Part shown: in pieces, positions 6,241-6,718 of the stretch
Layout of the letters: each line of letters begins with the position of its first letter
How positions within the stretch are numbered: position 1 is the stretch's first letter
Assembly: GCA_003156495.1 (NCBI GenBank)
Contig: PMHC01000117.1
Location: 534-7,251, forward strand
From: Acidobacteriaceae bacterium
Lineage (GTDB): Bacteria > Acidobacteriota > Terriglobia > Terriglobales > Acidobacteriaceae
Length of the DNA: 6,718 bases
Reading direction: 5' to 3'
Program-made: the position numbers and the translations under genes
The notes under the pieces: model-generated
The model's input: only the letters and a program-made list of their open reading frames with translations
Databases searched by the model: none
What the model was told of the DNA's origin: nothing

Positions 6241-6582
6241 ATGGGACTTATCGTGCAGTGGCTGTTGTACGCAGCCGCGTTGTTACTGGTTTCCCGGCTC
6301 GTGCCGGGCTTTCACGTTTCGGGGCCGGGGCCGGCTCTGCTGGCCTCGCTGGTGATTGGGCTGCTGAACGCGACGGTGGGATTCCTGCTGAAGCTCGTCA
6401 CCTTTCCGTTGACCATTCTTACGCTGGGAATTTTTCTGCTGGTAATCAACAGCCTGATGATCCTGCTGGCCTCGGGGCTGGTGCGCGGCTTTACGGTGCG
6501 CGGATTCCTTCCTGCATTCTTGGGCGCGGTGGTGCTGGCGCTTTTGGGGATGGTCATCAAAGCCGTGGCAAGGCGCGCGTAG
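6241..6582 (+). CDS. Phage holin family 4_2 (YvlD-like) membrane protein
   Basis: This 113-residue, highly hydrophobic protein has four predicted membrane helices at about 4-21, 31-51, 54-78 and 88-108 and a basic C-terminus (KAVARRA). Two related segments are visible: LVPGFHVSGPGPALLASLVI (20-39) and LVRGFTVRGFLPAFLGAVVL (80-99), so the protein looks like an internal duplication. Length, four helices and the G-F-x-V motifs match PF04020, named after a mycobacteriophage holin but mostly made of chromosomal YvlD-like proteins of unknown function. GAGG at 6231-6234, 6 bases before the ATG, supports the start. The lysozyme upstream makes a lysis role worth considering, but the family alone does not establish it; a general envelope protein is equally possible. 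Confidence 0.85.
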   Translation: MGLIVQWLLYAAALLLVSRLVPGFHVSGPGPALLASLVIGLLNATVGFLLKLVTFPLTILTLGIFLLVINSLMILLASGLVRGFTVRGFLPAFLGAVVLALLGMVIKAVARRA

Positions 6583-6718
6583 AACACATTTTTACCCATC
6601 GTGTATTGAACTTGAGGATCGCCGAGTTGACCTGGAACATCAGTGAGCGGCAACCTTCAGCACCATTCGGCACTCTACAGAATGGGTATAAATGCGCTAG
6701 GGCGTATCGACATATACA
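6583..6718. other. Gene-free right edge with a possible promoter
   Basis: No ORF with protein character is present. A TATAAA at about 6687-6692, preceded by tggg, could be a -10 box for a plus-strand gene beyond the window, but the matching -35 is poor. The sequence after the membrane-protein stop (acacatttttacccatcgtgt) gives only a 4-bp stem, so I call no terminator. Confidence 0.3.

Noticed and set aside
6588..6694. Possible third, degenerate copy of the 122-bp repeat (tacccatcgtg, and atgggtata further on)
   Set aside because: Only about 10 bases resemble the repeat's end; the central stem and termini are absent.

Overview
The window looks like chromosomal DNA from a GC-rich, didermal (Gram-negative-type) bacterium. 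An exported outer-membrane porin-like protein with a coiled-coil stalk, an exported multidomain PIG-L deacetylase, an RlpA-type wall hydrolase and dispersed palindromic repeats in GC-rich DNA best suggest an Acidobacteriota (Terriglobia-like) genome. That assignment rests on overall gene style and remembered resemblance, not on a marker gene.

Layout. Three genes are on the minus strand. Bases 1-1154 carry the N-terminal 384 residues of a porin-like protein whose C-terminus lies outside the window. Bases 1460-4318 carry a 952-residue secreted PIG-L/LmbE-family deacetylase with a long C-terminal extension. Bases 4495-5073 carry a short RlpA-like double-psi beta-barrel protein. After a 651-base gene-free region, two genes follow on the plus strand: a phage-type GH24 lysozyme (5725-6162) and a four-helix membrane protein of the phage-holin 4_2 / YvlD type (6241-6582). 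The last 136 bases have no gene that I can support.

The most unusual content is non-coding. Two copies (4372-4494 and 5483-5604) of a structured element of about 122 bp lie 1 kb apart in the same orientation. Each has 11-base inverted termini, perfect in copy 2, and a 15-bp central stem that is identical in both copies although the rest has diverged. Copy 1 begins on the base next to the rlpA-like stop codon and ends about 50 bp upstream of the deacetylase gene. Copy 2 splits a second, unrelated palindrome: removing it on paper rejoins a 9-bp stem with a 7-base loop. This suggests a small mobile, non-autonomous element that lands in or beside hairpins.

Functionally the genes share an envelope theme: outer-membrane passage, amino-sugar deacetylation, glycan cleavage by RlpA, muramidase, and a membrane protein of a holin-named family. 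The lysozyme and membrane gene are 78 bp apart and probably co-transcribed, resembling a minimal lysis cassette with no other phage gene around it. The porin gene has a 305-bp upstream region with a palindrome and a long inverted repeat that may be regulatory.
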